Of a stretch of DNA of 64,000 nt, positions 50,026-58,110 are shown piece by piece. Origin of the DNA: Dietzia natronolimnaea (GTDB lineage Bacteria > Actinomycetota > Actinomycetes > Mycobacteriales > Mycobacteriaceae); the NCBI RefSeq assembly GCF_002289575.1, contig NZ_NTGA01000002.1:62001-126000 (forward strand), read 5' to 3'. Every line of letters begins with the position of its first letter. Position 1 is the first letter of the stretch. The notes beneath the pieces are model-generated. The model saw only the letters and a list, made by a program, of their open reading frames with translations. It had not been told where the DNA came from and searched no databases. The translations under genes and the position numbers were made by a program.

Positions 50026-50391
50026 CTAGAACTCCGCGATGGCGCGGACCTCGACCCGCCCGCCGTGGACCCCGGGACACCGGGCCGCCCACGACAGTGC
50101 CTCGTCGATATCGGGGACGTCGATGATGATGGTCCCGCCGACGAACTCCCGGCTCTCGGCGAACGGCCCCGCCGTCACGACGGGTTCGGTCGCGCCCGGC
50201 GGGAGCGAGACGATGACCCCCGTGTCCGGATCCTCCAGGGCGAACCCACCGGCGAGCACCCCGGCCTTCTCCAGCTCTGCATCGAAGGCCATGAATTCCT
50301 CGACGCCGGGTCCCTCGTCCGCACCGGTGGCCGAATCCTCGCCGCAGCGGGCGGCATCTAGGTCTGCGAAGAGCAGTAGTACGTACTTCAT
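50026..50391 (-). CDS. YCII-related DGPF-domain protein
   Basis: 121 residues from ATG 50391, preceded by AGGAGA. Starts MKYVLLLFAD and has the domain's central motif in variant form, AGPFAESREFVGG (AGPF instead of DGPF), then VPDIDEALSWAARCPGV. Function of the family is unknown, though it may bind small ligands; it is the usual genomic partner of ECF42 sigma factors. It is upstream of and probably co-transcribed with the sigma gene. Confidence 0.88.
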   Translation of the reverse strand: MKYVLLLFADLDAARCGEDSATGADEGPGVEEFMAFDAELEKAGVLAGGFALEDPDTGVIVSLPPGATEPVVTAGPFAESREFVGGTIIIDVPDIDEALSWAARCPGVHGGRVEVRAIAEF

Positions 50392-50548
50392 GTCGATCTC
50401 CTGACCGATCGTGGTGGAAGTCGGCCGCGAGAGCGCCGACACCATGATGACGAACGGGCGCCGGGAGATCGACAGGACCGCGAAAAGAAATCTCCGCGCT
50501 CTGGCGGATTCCGCTCCCGGAGCGTCCGCGCAGGGGATGTCCTCGGGC

Positions 50549-50746
50549 TCAGTACCGCTCGTCCGGAACCCGGCGCCCCCGGGAGCGCATCGCGAAGAGG
50601 AGACCGATCACGAAGAGCACCACACCGGCCACCATGAGGATCACCGCGAGGGTGTTCGAGTCGATTCCGGGAATAGTGACCTCGACCGCGTACATGAGTA
50701 TCGCGCCGATCACCACAAGGACCACTCCGCCGCCGATGTAACCCAT
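50549..50746 (-). CDS. Small two-helix membrane protein (DUF6458-like)
   Basis: 65 residues from ATG 50746, seven bases after AAGGAGAA. Two helices (about 5-21 and 33-51) with a short conserved turn (EVTIPGIDSNT) and a basic tail (RSRGRRVPDERY). Such proteins are common in actinobacteria next to diverse genes; no function is known. The 157-base gap to the DGPF gene holds nothing I can name. Confidence 0.75.
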   Translation of the reverse strand: MGYIGGGVVLVVIGAILMYAVEVTIPGIDSNTLAVILMVAGVVLFVIGLLFAMRSRGRRVPDERY

Positions 50747-50820
50747 GGCTGTTCTCCTTCGTCGTGACCGCGCGCCTGTCGGCGGTCGTGGGCTCACCCT
50801 ACGAGAACCGGGCGCGGAGT

Positions 50821-52167
50821 TCAGGCGTGCGGGGAGAGGAGCTTTCGCGCCGGCTCCTCGATGAACCGGTAGCTGGCCGCGCCCACGGCGATCGACCCGG
50901 CCACGGTCACGGGCCAGATCACGCCCATCCGCCGGGTCCACAGCGAGGTGCGGGTGAGCGGAAACGCGTAGTGCAGCACGATCAGGTGCCAGAGGAAGAT
51001 GCCGTACGACCAGCGACCGATCGCCTGCAGGGGTGCCGATTCCAGGACGCGGAAGCGCGTCCCCGCCGGGGCGAGGATCACCGGTCCGAGGAAGAAGAAC
51101 GCCATCGCGGCGGTGAGTCCGTTGCGCGCGGCGTACTCACGGCCGCTCGGATGGCGGAAGCCCTCGGAGAACCAGCGGGTCGACGTGGTGGCGAGCAGCG
51201 CCCCGGCGCCGGCCGTCCACCAACCCCACCTCGCGTAGGGTGCCCGGCTCAGTCGGGCGAGCAGTCCCGGGCGGGCGGTGGCCAGCTCGGCCAGCAGCAT
51301 CCCGGAGCCGAACCAGGCGGAGAACGACGGCGGCAGGATCTGGTCGTTGACGCCCCTGGGCAGGAGTCGCAGCCGCTGCCAGGGGATCAGCGGGAACAGC
51401 AGGCCGGAGAGCCCGAAGGCGCCGACGACGGGCAGCCGCAATCGGGCCCGGTCGCCGCGCAGGTTCTTCATCCCGGTCCACAGCGCCGGGAGCGCCAGGT
51501 AGTAGGCCATCTCGACCGCGAGTGACCAGGCGTGGGTCAGCCCGGAGACGAGGAACTTCCTCTGGTAGATCTGCGTCAGGGTGAGGTTGCGCAGCCAGAC
51601 CACGGGGCCGTTGACCCTGTTCTGGGGCAGGAGCACCATCGCGATGGCGACGAGCACCGTGTAGGCGGGCATGATCCGCACGAACCGGGCCCGCAGGTAC
51701 GGGATCACCGCCCGGGCCGTTCCCGGCCGGTCGCGGCGGGCGTGGTCGGAGTGTGCGCGCCACAGGAGAAAGCCGGTCTTGGCGAAGAACACCGCGACCA
51801 GCATGTCCAACCGGCCGTAGAGGCGGCGCACCGGCGTCCCGTAAGACATCCGGGTCACGAACGCGACGTGGGTGGTGATGATGCCGATCGCCGCGAGGCC
51901 GCGAAGACCCTCGAGTGCGGGGAGGTGACCGCGCGCACCGGCGAGCCGCGTCTGCTGCTCGCCGGTCGCCTCGGCTGCGGAGGTCTCGAAAGCGGCGGTG
52001 TCGGGAGCGGCGGTGGCGGGAGCCGCGGTGGCGGGAGCGGCGGTGTCGGGCGCGTCGACCGGGGCCGGAGCCGCCGCCGTCGGCCGGACGGGGTGCGCGA
52101 GGCGTCGCGCGGCGAATCCGGCCGCGACAGCTCCACCAGCGAGGGCGACGGCGGCGACAGGCCTCAT
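50821..52167 (-). CDS. Acyltransferase 3 family membrane protein (OafA-like)
   Basis: 448 residues from ATG 52167, with AGGAGAG before it. A first helix (about 5-20) and a 60-residue Ala/Pro/Thr linker precede ten or so helices of the acyltransferase-3 domain. Motifs: LEGLRGLAAIGIITTHV with the catalytic His, RRLYGRLDMLVAVFFAKTGF, RARFVRIMPAY and, near the end, GIFLWHLIVLH. Such enzymes move acyl groups onto envelope sugars or lipids. Mycobacterial relatives acetylate or succinylate glycans. The linker is encoded by a 15-base tandem repeat. No partner gene is adjacent. Confidence 0.88.
   Translation of the reverse strand: MRPVAAVALAGGAVAAGFAARRLAHPVRPTAAAPAPVDAPDTAAPATAAPATAAPDTAAFETSAAEATGEQQTRLAGARGHLPALEGLRGLAAIGIITTHVAFVTRMSYGTPVRRLYGRLDMLVAVFFAKTGFLLWRAHSDHARRDRPGTARAVIPYLRARFVRIMPAYTVLVAIAMVLLPQNRVNGPVVWLRNLTLTQIYQRKFLVSGLTHAWSLAVEMAYYLALPALWTGMKNLRGDRARLRLPVVGAFGLSGLLFPLIPWQRLRLLPRGVNDQILPPSFSAWFGSGMLLAELATARPGLLARLSRAPYARWGWWTAGAGALLATTSTRWFSEGFRHPSGREYAARNGLTAAMAFFFLGPVILAPAGTRFRVLESAPLQAIGRWSYGIFLWHLIVLHYAFPLTRTSLWTRRMGVIWPVTVAGSIAVGAASYRFIEEPARKLLSPHA
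51992..52051 (-). repeat. 15-nt coding tandem repeat, four copies
   Basis: Units at 51992, 52007, 52022 and 52037, each differing by one to three bases. On the minus strand each encodes five residues of an Ala-Pro-(Asp/Ala)-Thr-Ala type in the acyltransferase linker, so copy-number change would lengthen the linker without frameshift. Confidence 0.85.
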
Positions 52168-52339
52168 GGACTCTCCTGGGGTTACTTCACGTGAGACGAC
52201 GGTCCGTCGTCCGGCGACGGCGGTGCCGCCGTCAGGGCATCCGGACGAGATTAGCACCGGTTCCACCCGGCGACCCCAGGGGTGGTCGACCGCTCTCAGG
52301 TGGTGGCCGTGACACAGGATCGCACTGGTGGAGGTCATC

Positions 52340-53371
52340 TCAGCGTAGGCCCGCGATCGAGACGGTGACCTCCTCGAGCACCGCACCCGCACCACCCGGA
52401 ACGGAGAGATCCACCACGAGCTCGGCGTTCGCCGGCCGCCCGCGGTGGCCACGGCGGTCCTCGACCGTCATCCCCCGGGTGTGCTCTCCCGCGCACTCGA
52501 CACGCAGATGGACGGGTTCGGTCACGGCCGCCTCGGGGTGCAGCGCCAGCCAGGCCACCAGGGGATCATGCACCTGCGCCAGATAGCCCTCGCCCACGGA
52601 CTCGTGGAACTCGAAGTAGAAGCGCAGCGCGTCGACCAGATGTCTGGCCAGCGGGGTCCCGGAGGCCTCCAGGAGCCGCTCGGAGTGCTCCGGGGTCCAC
52701 ACCGCGCGCTCGGTCAGATCGAGTCCGCACCACCTCACGGGCGGCACCGCCGGGTCCGCGGACCGGGCCGCCTCCCACGACTGGCACACCCGGTCGGCGG
52801 CCTCGGGGTCCACGTCGACGTTCCACTCGCTCACCGGCGTGGTGTTACCCGGGTGTCCGCGGAAGGACCCGCCCATCACCACCAGCCGACGCAGCAACCG
52901 CGGGAGCGCGGGCTCGAGCTCCAGCGCGTGGGCGAGAGTGGACGAGGGACCGGTCACGATCCCCACCAGATCACCCGGAGCAGCGCGAGCCGCGTCCACC
53001 CAGAGTCGGGCCCCGGTCCGCGGATCCGGAACCCTCGTCGTCGTCGGCAGCCCCGCGTGTCCCGCACCGCGGGGGCCGTGGGTCTCGGGCGTGAACGCGT
53101 GGGGCACGACCGTCGCACCGGCGGCCCCGGCCGCCACGGGGACCGGGGGAGCGCCCGCCAGGTCCAGCCAGACCAGGGCGTTACGGACCGTGTCCTCGAT
53201 GCCGACGTTCCCGGCCGTGCACACGAGCCCGGCCAGGTCGATCGACCCGGCTCGGTGCTCGGCGACCAGATAGGCGATCGCCAGGGCGTCGTCGATCCCC
53301 GGGTCGCAGTCGAGAAGGACCGGGATCCGGCCGCTCCGCTCGGAGTCAACCCCGGTGCGTGAGGAGCTCAC
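52340..53371 (-). CDS. Inosine-uridine type nucleoside hydrolase
   Basis: 343 residues from GTG 53371, which overlaps the stop of the preceding gene (GTGA). The calcium site DCDPGIDDALAI is at the N-terminus, with TGPSSTLAHAL and the metal-ligand Asp in VHDPLVAWL later. Such enzymes split nucleosides to ribose and base for salvage. The motif EWNVDVDPEAAD is also conserved. It is coupled to a DinB-like gene; why the two are together is unclear. The 172 bases upstream of the next gene (52168-52339) show nothing definite. Confidence 0.9.
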   Translation of the reverse strand: MSSSRTGVDSERSGRIPVLLDCDPGIDDALAIAYLVAEHRAGSIDLAGLVCTAGNVGIEDTVRNALVWLDLAGAPPVPVAAGAAGATVVPHAFTPETHGPRGAGHAGLPTTTRVPDPRTGARLWVDAARAAPGDLVGIVTGPSSTLAHALELEPALPRLLRRLVVMGGSFRGHPGNTTPVSEWNVDVDPEAADRVCQSWEAARSADPAVPPVRWCGLDLTERAVWTPEHSERLLEASGTPLARHLVDALRFYFEFHESVGEGYLAQVHDPLVAWLALHPEAAVTEPVHLRVECAGEHTRGMTVEDRRGHRGRPANAELVVDLSVPGGAGAVLEEVTVSIAGLR

Positions 53372-53880
53372 CGGGAGCCGGCGGACAGCAGGACGTCGCG
53401 GGTGACCTCCAGGTGACCGAGGTGGGTGGCGACGTCGTGAAGGATGTGCGCCAGCACCCACTCCACGGTCAGGGTGCCGGCAGCACGGGCCCGTTCCACC
53501 GGGAACGCCGTACCCGCGGGGTGAGCGAGGTCGCCCCGTCGCAGAGCCGCCGTGGTCCAGTCCGGGACCCGGTCGGCCAGTGCGGACAGCCTGTCGAGTT
53601 CGGGCTCGACCGGCCCGTCGTACGCGAACTCCGATTCCCGGTGTCGGCGGACCTCCTCGCCCCCGAGGCACGCCGCTCCCCATGAGGTGAGGACCCCGCA
53701 GAGATGACGGACCGTCGCGGCTGCGGAGTTGGTCGGATGCGCCGAACCCACCGCCGTGGGCCGCGAATGGACCAGGGTGCCCGGGCCGTCCCCGCCGAGT
53801 TCGGTCACCACTGCGCGCAGCGCGGGCAGGAGCTCGGTGGTCAGAATGAGGTGCACGGCCGCCGAGGTGGGTGAGTCCAT
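53368..53880 (-). CDS. DinB / mycothiol-dependent maleylpyruvate isomerase-like protein
   Basis: 170 residues from ATG 53880. Four-helix DinB-like protein with a His triad suggested by VRHLCGVL (first), one or two central His residues and the C-terminal HILHDVATHLGHLEV. Many actinobacterial members are mycothiol-S-transferases, which would suit a host that has mshC in this window. The ribosome site AATAGGA comes from the last unit of the repeat array at 53890-53937. The stop overlaps the nucleoside hydrolase start. Confidence 0.72.
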   Translation of the reverse strand: MDSPTSAAVHLILTTELLPALRAVVTELGGDGPGTLVHSRPTAVGSAHPTNSAAATVRHLCGVLTSWGAACLGGEEVRRHRESEFAYDGPVEPELDRLSALADRVPDWTTAALRRGDLAHPAGTAFPVERARAAGTLTVEWVLAHILHDVATHLGHLEVTRDVLLSAGSR

Positions 53881-53889
53881 GCCGACGAT

Positions 53890-53937
53890 CCTATTGTCCG
53901 GTCCGCCTATCGTCCGGGCCGCCCGGTGTCCGGACCA
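53890..53937 (-). repeat. 16-nt tandem repeat, three copies, after a stop codon
   Basis: 53890-53905 and 53906-53921 match at 14 of 16 positions; 53922-53937 is more diverged. On the minus strand the array begins just after the TGA (53941-53939) of the SDR gene, and the two better copies each carry TAG. Confidence 0.8.
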
Positions 53938-53938
53938 C

Positions 53939-55387
53939 TCACCACGGGCTGGGGCGGAAGTCCTTGAGAAAACACCCGTAGAGGTCCTCGCCGGCCTCGC
54001 CGCGCACGATCGGGTCGACCACGCGCGCCGCCCCGTCCACCAGGTCGAGAGGCGCGTGGAAGCCCTCCTCGTGCAGCCGGACCTTGGTCGTGTGCGGCCG
54101 CTCATCGGTGATCCACCCGGTGTCCACGGCGGTCATGAGGATGCCGTGCTCGGTGAACATCTCCTCGGCGGAGGTGCGGGTGAGCATGTTCAGGCCGGCC
54201 TTGGCCATGTTGGTGTGCGGGTGGCCGGCACCCTTGTAGCGACGGGAGAACTGCCCCTCCATGGCGGAGACGTTGACGACGTACTTGCGGCGGGCGCCCG
54301 ACGCCGCCAGTGCGGGCCGCAGGCGCGAGACCAGGATGAACGGCGCGACCGAGTTGCACAGCTGCACCTCGAGCATCTCCATGGGCTCCACCTGCTCGAC
54401 CGTCGCCACCCAGCTGTTGTGGTCGACCACGTCCGGCAGCAGCCCGCCGGCGTCGATTGCGGTGCCGGCGGCGACCCGGTCCAGGGACGCCGACCCTGCC
54501 AGGAGCGCCTGCTCGGCGATGTGTCCGGCCTCGCGTTCGGCCTCATCGGTGCCGATGAGCGCGGATTCGCCGCCCATCAACGCGGCCGGGTGCAGCTCCG
54601 AGGTGCAGCCCATCGTGATCATGGGGATGTCGTTGGCCCGTCCGGTGAGGGGCGCGGACTCGCCGTCCACGAGTCCGGAGTACGACCCGGGGGAGCGGCG
54701 CACCGTCTGGGCGGCGTTGTTGATGAGGATATCCAGCGGACCGGCGGCGGCGACCTCGTCGGCCAGCGCCACGACCTGGGCGGGATCGCGCAGGTCCACA
54801 CCGATCACGTGGACCCTGTCGGCCCAGTCCGCGTGGTCGGGCATCGAGGCGAACCGTCGGACGGCGTCGCGGGGGAACCGGGTCGTGATGGTCACGTGAG
54901 CCCCCGCCCGCAGCAGCATGAGAGCGATGTACATGCCGATCTTCGCGCGCCCCCCGGTGAGCAGGGCCCGCCGTCCGGTCAGGTCCATGTCCGGGTCCCG
55001 CCTCGCGCGGTTGGCCGCCGCGCACTCCGGGCACAGTTGGTGGTAGAAGGCGTCGACCTGCGTGTAGAGCTGCTTGCAGACGTAACAGGCCACCGCGCGC
55101 TGCAGGTGCCCGGCCACGGCTCCCGGAGTGTTCGAGACCAGGCGGATCCCCGCCGTCTCGTCATCGATCCGGGTGGGCGAACCGGTCGCGGTGGCCTCGA
55201 TGACCGCCTTGTCCGCCTCCTGCCGGGCGCGCCGGACCTCGTTGCGGCGAGACTTCTTGAGCAGCTTGAACATGTGGCCGACCGAGCGCTGTACACGGAT
55301 GGAATCGGGGTGGTCCTCCCCGAGCGCCGCAGCCTGGTCGAGGACGCGCTGGAAGGTCTCGAGGTCGTCCGGATCGATGCCTGTCAC
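53939..55387 (-). CDS. Atypical SDR oxidoreductase with zinc-ribbon-like N-terminal region
   Basis: 482 residues from GTG 55387; about twice the size of a simple SDR. Residues 35-70 are basic and helical. A four-cysteine motif C-x2-C-x14-C-x2-C (residues 101-122) suggests a zinc ribbon. The SDR fold starts at about 137 (LLTGGRAKIGMYIAL, then VIGVDLRDP, LINNAAQT). Ser374 (VNVSAMEG) and Lys396 (HTNMAK) are in the catalytic places, but the usual Tyr four residues before Lys is Thr392. An insert at about 230-330 is unusual. Substrate unknown; the missing Tyr may mean a non-redox or altered role. Confidence 0.78.
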   Translation of the reverse strand: MTGIDPDDLETFQRVLDQAAALGEDHPDSIRVQRSVGHMFKLLKKSRRNEVRRARQEADKAVIEATATGSPTRIDDETAGIRLVSNTPGAVAGHLQRAVACYVCKQLYTQVDAFYHQLCPECAAANRARRDPDMDLTGRRALLTGGRAKIGMYIALMLLRAGAHVTITTRFPRDAVRRFASMPDHADWADRVHVIGVDLRDPAQVVALADEVAAAGPLDILINNAAQTVRRSPGSYSGLVDGESAPLTGRANDIPMITMGCTSELHPAALMGGESALIGTDEAEREAGHIAEQALLAGSASLDRVAAGTAIDAGGLLPDVVDHNSWVATVEQVEPMEMLEVQLCNSVAPFILVSRLRPALAASGARRKYVVNVSAMEGQFSRRYKGAGHPHTNMAKAGLNMLTRTSAEEMFTEHGILMTAVDTGWITDERPHTTKVRLHEEGFHAPLDLVDGAARVVDPIVRGEAGEDLYGCFLKDFRPSPW

Positions 55388-55420
55388 CAGGACACGGTAC
55401 GACGACGAGGCCGCCGGTCC

Positions 55421-56113
55421 CTAAACCGCTCGCGCCCGCAGGGTGGGCGCGCGACCTGCCCTGAGCCCGGCGAGCACCTCCTCCACGGCTCGCGGCTCCC
55501 GGTCGTGCCCCGCGTCAACGGGGAGTCGGGTGAACCCGTGGCGGCGGGCGTAGGCATCGCAGACCAGCTGGGCGTGGGCCTCCACCGGGAACATCCACGG
55601 GACTCGGTCCAGTGGAGCCCGGTCGTGGGAAGCCCGGTCGAGGACCGCGCGCCAGTCGTAGGCCCGGCGCCCCATCAGCGCCTGCTCGACGAGCGCGACG
55701 ACCACGTACCGGGGTCCGACGACCCGGCCCTGCCAGACGTGGACCAGTTCGTGCACAAGCGTCGGTGTGGCCCTGAGTTGCTGGTCGCCCCCGCCGCCCG
55801 CGCGCACGATCCCGGCGTCGACGCCCAGATAGATCAGGCCCGGAAGGGCGAACGCCCGCGGGTGGGGCACTCCGGGCACGTGGCCCCGACGGATCGTCAC
55901 CTCCGACGGGTCGATGGTGTGGCCGAAGAACGCGCGAAGGTCGTCGCGGACCCCGGAGGGCAGGTCGAGCGGCGGGGGAGCCAGCCCGAGGGCGTCGAGT
56001 CGCCGGTCCACGGCGCGAGCGGCGGCGCCGATCAGCGACCCCAGCGTGTCCGTCGCCCGTCCGGCGGCCGCTCCCAGCATTCGACGGACCGGGGTCGGCG
56101 GTGTGCGGGCCAT
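55421..56113 (-). CDS. HExxH-type putative zinc metalloprotease
   Basis: 230 residues from ATG 56113, with GGGAGG ahead. The zinc signature is LVHELVHVWQG (HELVH), with a possible third ligand in the later FPVEAHAQLVCDAY segment. The arrangement resembles the DUF4157-like peptidases. No signal peptide is obvious, although the N-terminal 30 residues are basic and Ala/Gly-rich. Peptidase activity is predicted only from the motif. It is read away from the tRNA-Leu gene on the same strand, after that gene's terminator. Confidence 0.72.
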   Translation of the reverse strand: MARTPPTPVRRMLGAAAGRATDTLGSLIGAAARAVDRRLDALGLAPPPLDLPSGVRDDLRAFFGHTIDPSEVTIRRGHVPGVPHPRAFALPGLIYLGVDAGIVRAGGGGDQQLRATPTLVHELVHVWQGRVVGPRYVVVALVEQALMGRRAYDWRAVLDRASHDRAPLDRVPWMFPVEAHAQLVCDAYARRHGFTRLPVDAGHDREPRAVEEVLAGLRAGRAPTLRARAV

Positions 56114-56139
56114 CGGGAGACCTCCCGGGAAAACAAGTG

Positions 56140-56167
56140 GGCCCCGGATCCTCACGGATCCGGGGCC
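56140..56167 (-). terminator. Intrinsic terminator of tRNA-Leu
   Basis: Perfect 12-pair stem GGCCCCGGATCC / GGATCCGGGGCC with loop TCAC. On the minus strand it is followed by a T-rich run (ACTTGTTTT), 24 bases after the tRNA 3' end. Confidence 0.9.
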
Positions 56168-56190
56168 ACTTCTACTGTCTCGACACAGTG

Positions 56191-56276
56191 TGCGCGAGGG
56201 GGGACTTGAACCCCCACGTCCGTTAATAGGACACTAGCACCTCAAGCTAGCGCGTCTGCCATTCCGCCACTCGCGC
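56191..56276 (-). tRNA. tRNA-Leu (anticodon GAG)
   Basis: 86 bases on the minus strand. Acceptor GCGCGAG pairs with CTCGCGC; discriminator A; the 3' CCA is not encoded. The anticodon arm CTAGC-TTGAGGT-GCTAG gives GAG, reading CUC and CUU. A long variable arm (TCC-TATTAAC-GGA) and the T arm GGGGG-TTCAAGT-CCCCC complete a class II tRNA. Confidence 0.97.
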
Positions 56277-56463
56277 TCGCACACTGGTGACCTGCACCGG
56301 TTCGTACCCGGCTTGGTCGTGCGAGGAATGACACTAGCCGATGCGCGAACCGGGGGCCAAATCGGACCCCACTCCCACCCGACGCCGTCCGGTCATCGCT
56401 GGTAGACAAGGACGTGACCGGCCGGGGACTCCTCCCCGCACCGTCCGACCCAGGAGGATGACG

Positions 56464-57006
56464 ATGACCGACTTCCGTGTGCCGAACCCCTACGACGCCC
56501 TTCCGGATCTCCCCGCTCTCGAGGTGACGAGCGAGTCCTTCGACGAGTGGGCCAGCCTCTCGCCCGCGCAGCTCGGCGGGAAGATGGGCGTGGAGGGAGG
56601 CGAGGACAAGTCGCCTCAGGTGAGCTGGAGCGCCGGACCGGAGGGTACCCGGACCTACGTGGTCACCGTGTTCGATCCCGACGCGCCGACGGCCTCGGGG
56701 TTCTGGCACTGGTCGGTGGCGAACATCCCGGCCGACGTGACCTCGCTGCCGGAGGGGGCGTGCACGGGGGAGGACACCTCGGGGCTCCCCGAGGGGGCCG
56801 TGGTGGTCCGCAACGACGCGGGGTTCAAGGGGTTCGTGGGCGCGGCCCCGCCGGAGGGCCACGGTCCGCACCGCTACATCCTCGCCGTCCACGCCGTCGG
56901 TGACCGGATCGACCTGGGGGAGGACGCCTCCTGCGCCTTCGTCGGGTTCAACCTCTTCGGCCAGGGCCTGGCCCGCGGTACCACCACGGCGGTCTTCGAG
57001 CAGTAG
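56464..57006 (+). CDS. PEBP / YbhB-YbcL (Raf-kinase-inhibitor-like) protein
   Basis: 180 residues from ATG 56464, six bases after AGGAGG (an ATG at 56458 abuts it and is less likely). The ligand-site motifs are FDPDAPTASGFWHWSV and GPHRYILAVH (the GxHR box). Members bind phospholipid-like or phosphorylated ligands in the cytosol. The homologue in M. tuberculosis (Rv2140c) sits next to pyrD in the same way. The 187 bases between this gene and tRNA-Leu include the tRNA promoter on the other strand. Confidence 0.92.
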   Translation: MTDFRVPNPYDALPDLPALEVTSESFDEWASLSPAQLGGKMGVEGGEDKSPQVSWSAGPEGTRTYVVTVFDPDAPTASGFWHWSVANIPADVTSLPEGACTGEDTSGLPEGAVVVRNDAGFKGFVGAAPPEGHGPHRYILAVHAVGDRIDLGEDASCAFVGFNLFGQGLARGTTTAVFEQ

Positions 57007-57008
57007 GG

Positions 57009-58076
57009 TCAGTCGACCGCGGAGCCGACGGCCTCCGCCAGCGAGGTGAACCCACCCTGGCGGAGCCGTCGCGCGACCACCTTGTTGGTTCCCCGGATCA
57101 GCCCGGGGCCGGTGAAGACGAAGCCCGTGTAGGTCTGGACGAGGTGGGCGCCGTGGGTGATGCGTTCCCACACATCCTCCGGCGTCTCGACACCGCCCAC
57201 CGAGATGAGGACGAGCCGGTCACCGGCCCGCCGGTGGATCCGGGCGAGCACCTCGCGGGACCGGGCCGCGACGGGCGCCCCCGAGATCCCTCCCGCCCCC
57301 ATCGCCTCCACGAGGTCAGCCGGTGTCCTGAGCCCGTCGCGGGAGACGGTGGTGTTGGTGGCGACGATGCCCGCGAGCCCGAGCTCCACGACGAGGTCGG
57401 TGACCGCGTCGATGTCGTCGTCGTCCAGGTCGGGCGCGATCTTGACCAACACGGGGATCGTCGCCACGTCACGGACCGCGGTGAGGATGGGGCGAAGCGA
57501 GTCGACCGCCTGGAGATCCCTGAGGCCGGGGGTGTTGGGGGAGCTGACGTTGACCACCATGTAGTCGGCCAGCCCGGTGAGCATGCTGGCGGACGCCACG
57601 TAGTCCCGGACCGCATCCTCCGCGGGCACCACCTTGGTCTTTCCGATGTTGATCCCCACGGGGTCGCTGCTGCGGCGCCTGCGCAAATTGTTGGCCGCGT
57701 TGCCCGCGCCATGGTTGTTGAACCCCATCCGGTTGAGGATCGCCCGGTCCTCGGGCAGCCGGAACAGACGGGGCGCCGGGTTCCCGGGCTGGGGTGACGC
57801 GGTGACCGTGCCCACCTCGCTGAACCCGAACCCGATCGCCCCCCACGAGTCGACGGCCGCGGCGTTCTTGTCGAAGCCGGCGGCGAGCCCGAGCGGCCCG
57901 GGGAACCGGCGCCCCAGGACATCCTGGGCCAGGACCGGATCCCGGACGCCGAGGACCCGGCGCACGAGCGAGCCCAGCGGCGGAACCAGGGTCAACAGCT
58001 TGAGAAAGCCGAAGACCAGGTGGTGGATCCGTTCCGCGGGAAAGCGGAACAGCACACTCTTCATCAGCGAGTACAC
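57009..58076 (-). CDS. pyrD: Dihydroorotate dehydrogenase, class 2 (quinone)
   Basis: 355 residues from GTG 58076, with GAGGAGG five bases before it. Membrane-associated FMN enzyme of pyrimidine synthesis, passing electrons to quinone. N-terminal amphipathic pair ([22 protein letters not shown] region) is the class 2 membrane anchor. Active site Ser in [18 protein letters not shown]-binding [15 protein letters not shown] and [17 protein letters not shown]. It converges on the PEBP gene and lies downstream of the lipoprotein gene, as pyrD-lppL in mycobacteria. Confidence 0.96.
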   Translation of the reverse strand: MYSLMKSVLFRFPAERIHHLVFGFLKLLTLVPPLGSLVRRVLGVRDPVLAQDVLGRRFPGPLGLAAGFDKNAAAVDSWGAIGFGFSEVGTVTASPQPGNPAPRLFRLPEDRAILNRMGFNNHGAGNAANNLRRRRSSDPVGINIGKTKVVPAEDAVRDYVASASMLTGLADYMVVNVSSPNTPGLRDLQAVDSLRPILTAVRDVATIPVLVKIAPDLDDDDIDAVTDLVVELGLAGIVATNTTVSRDGLRTPADLVEAMGAGGISGAPVAARSREVLARIHRRAGDRLVLISVGGVETPEDVWERITHGAHLVQTYTGFVFTGPGLIRGTNKVVARRLRQGGFTSLAEAVGSAVD

Positions 58077-58110
58077 GGTCCTCCTCGATGGGACGTGGGT
58101 GGTCCTTCGA

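Noticed and set aside
53729-56209. Very long plus-strand open frame of more than 800 codons across three minus-strand genes
   Set aside because: Composition is that of an antisense shadow (His, Arg, Gly, Val-rich, no domain), and the minus strand encodes DinB-like, SDR and HExxH proteins with intact motifs.
48728-56276. Integrated mobile element at tRNA-Leu
   Set aside because: No integrase, transposase, phage gene or duplicated tRNA end is visible; kept only as a synteny-break observation.
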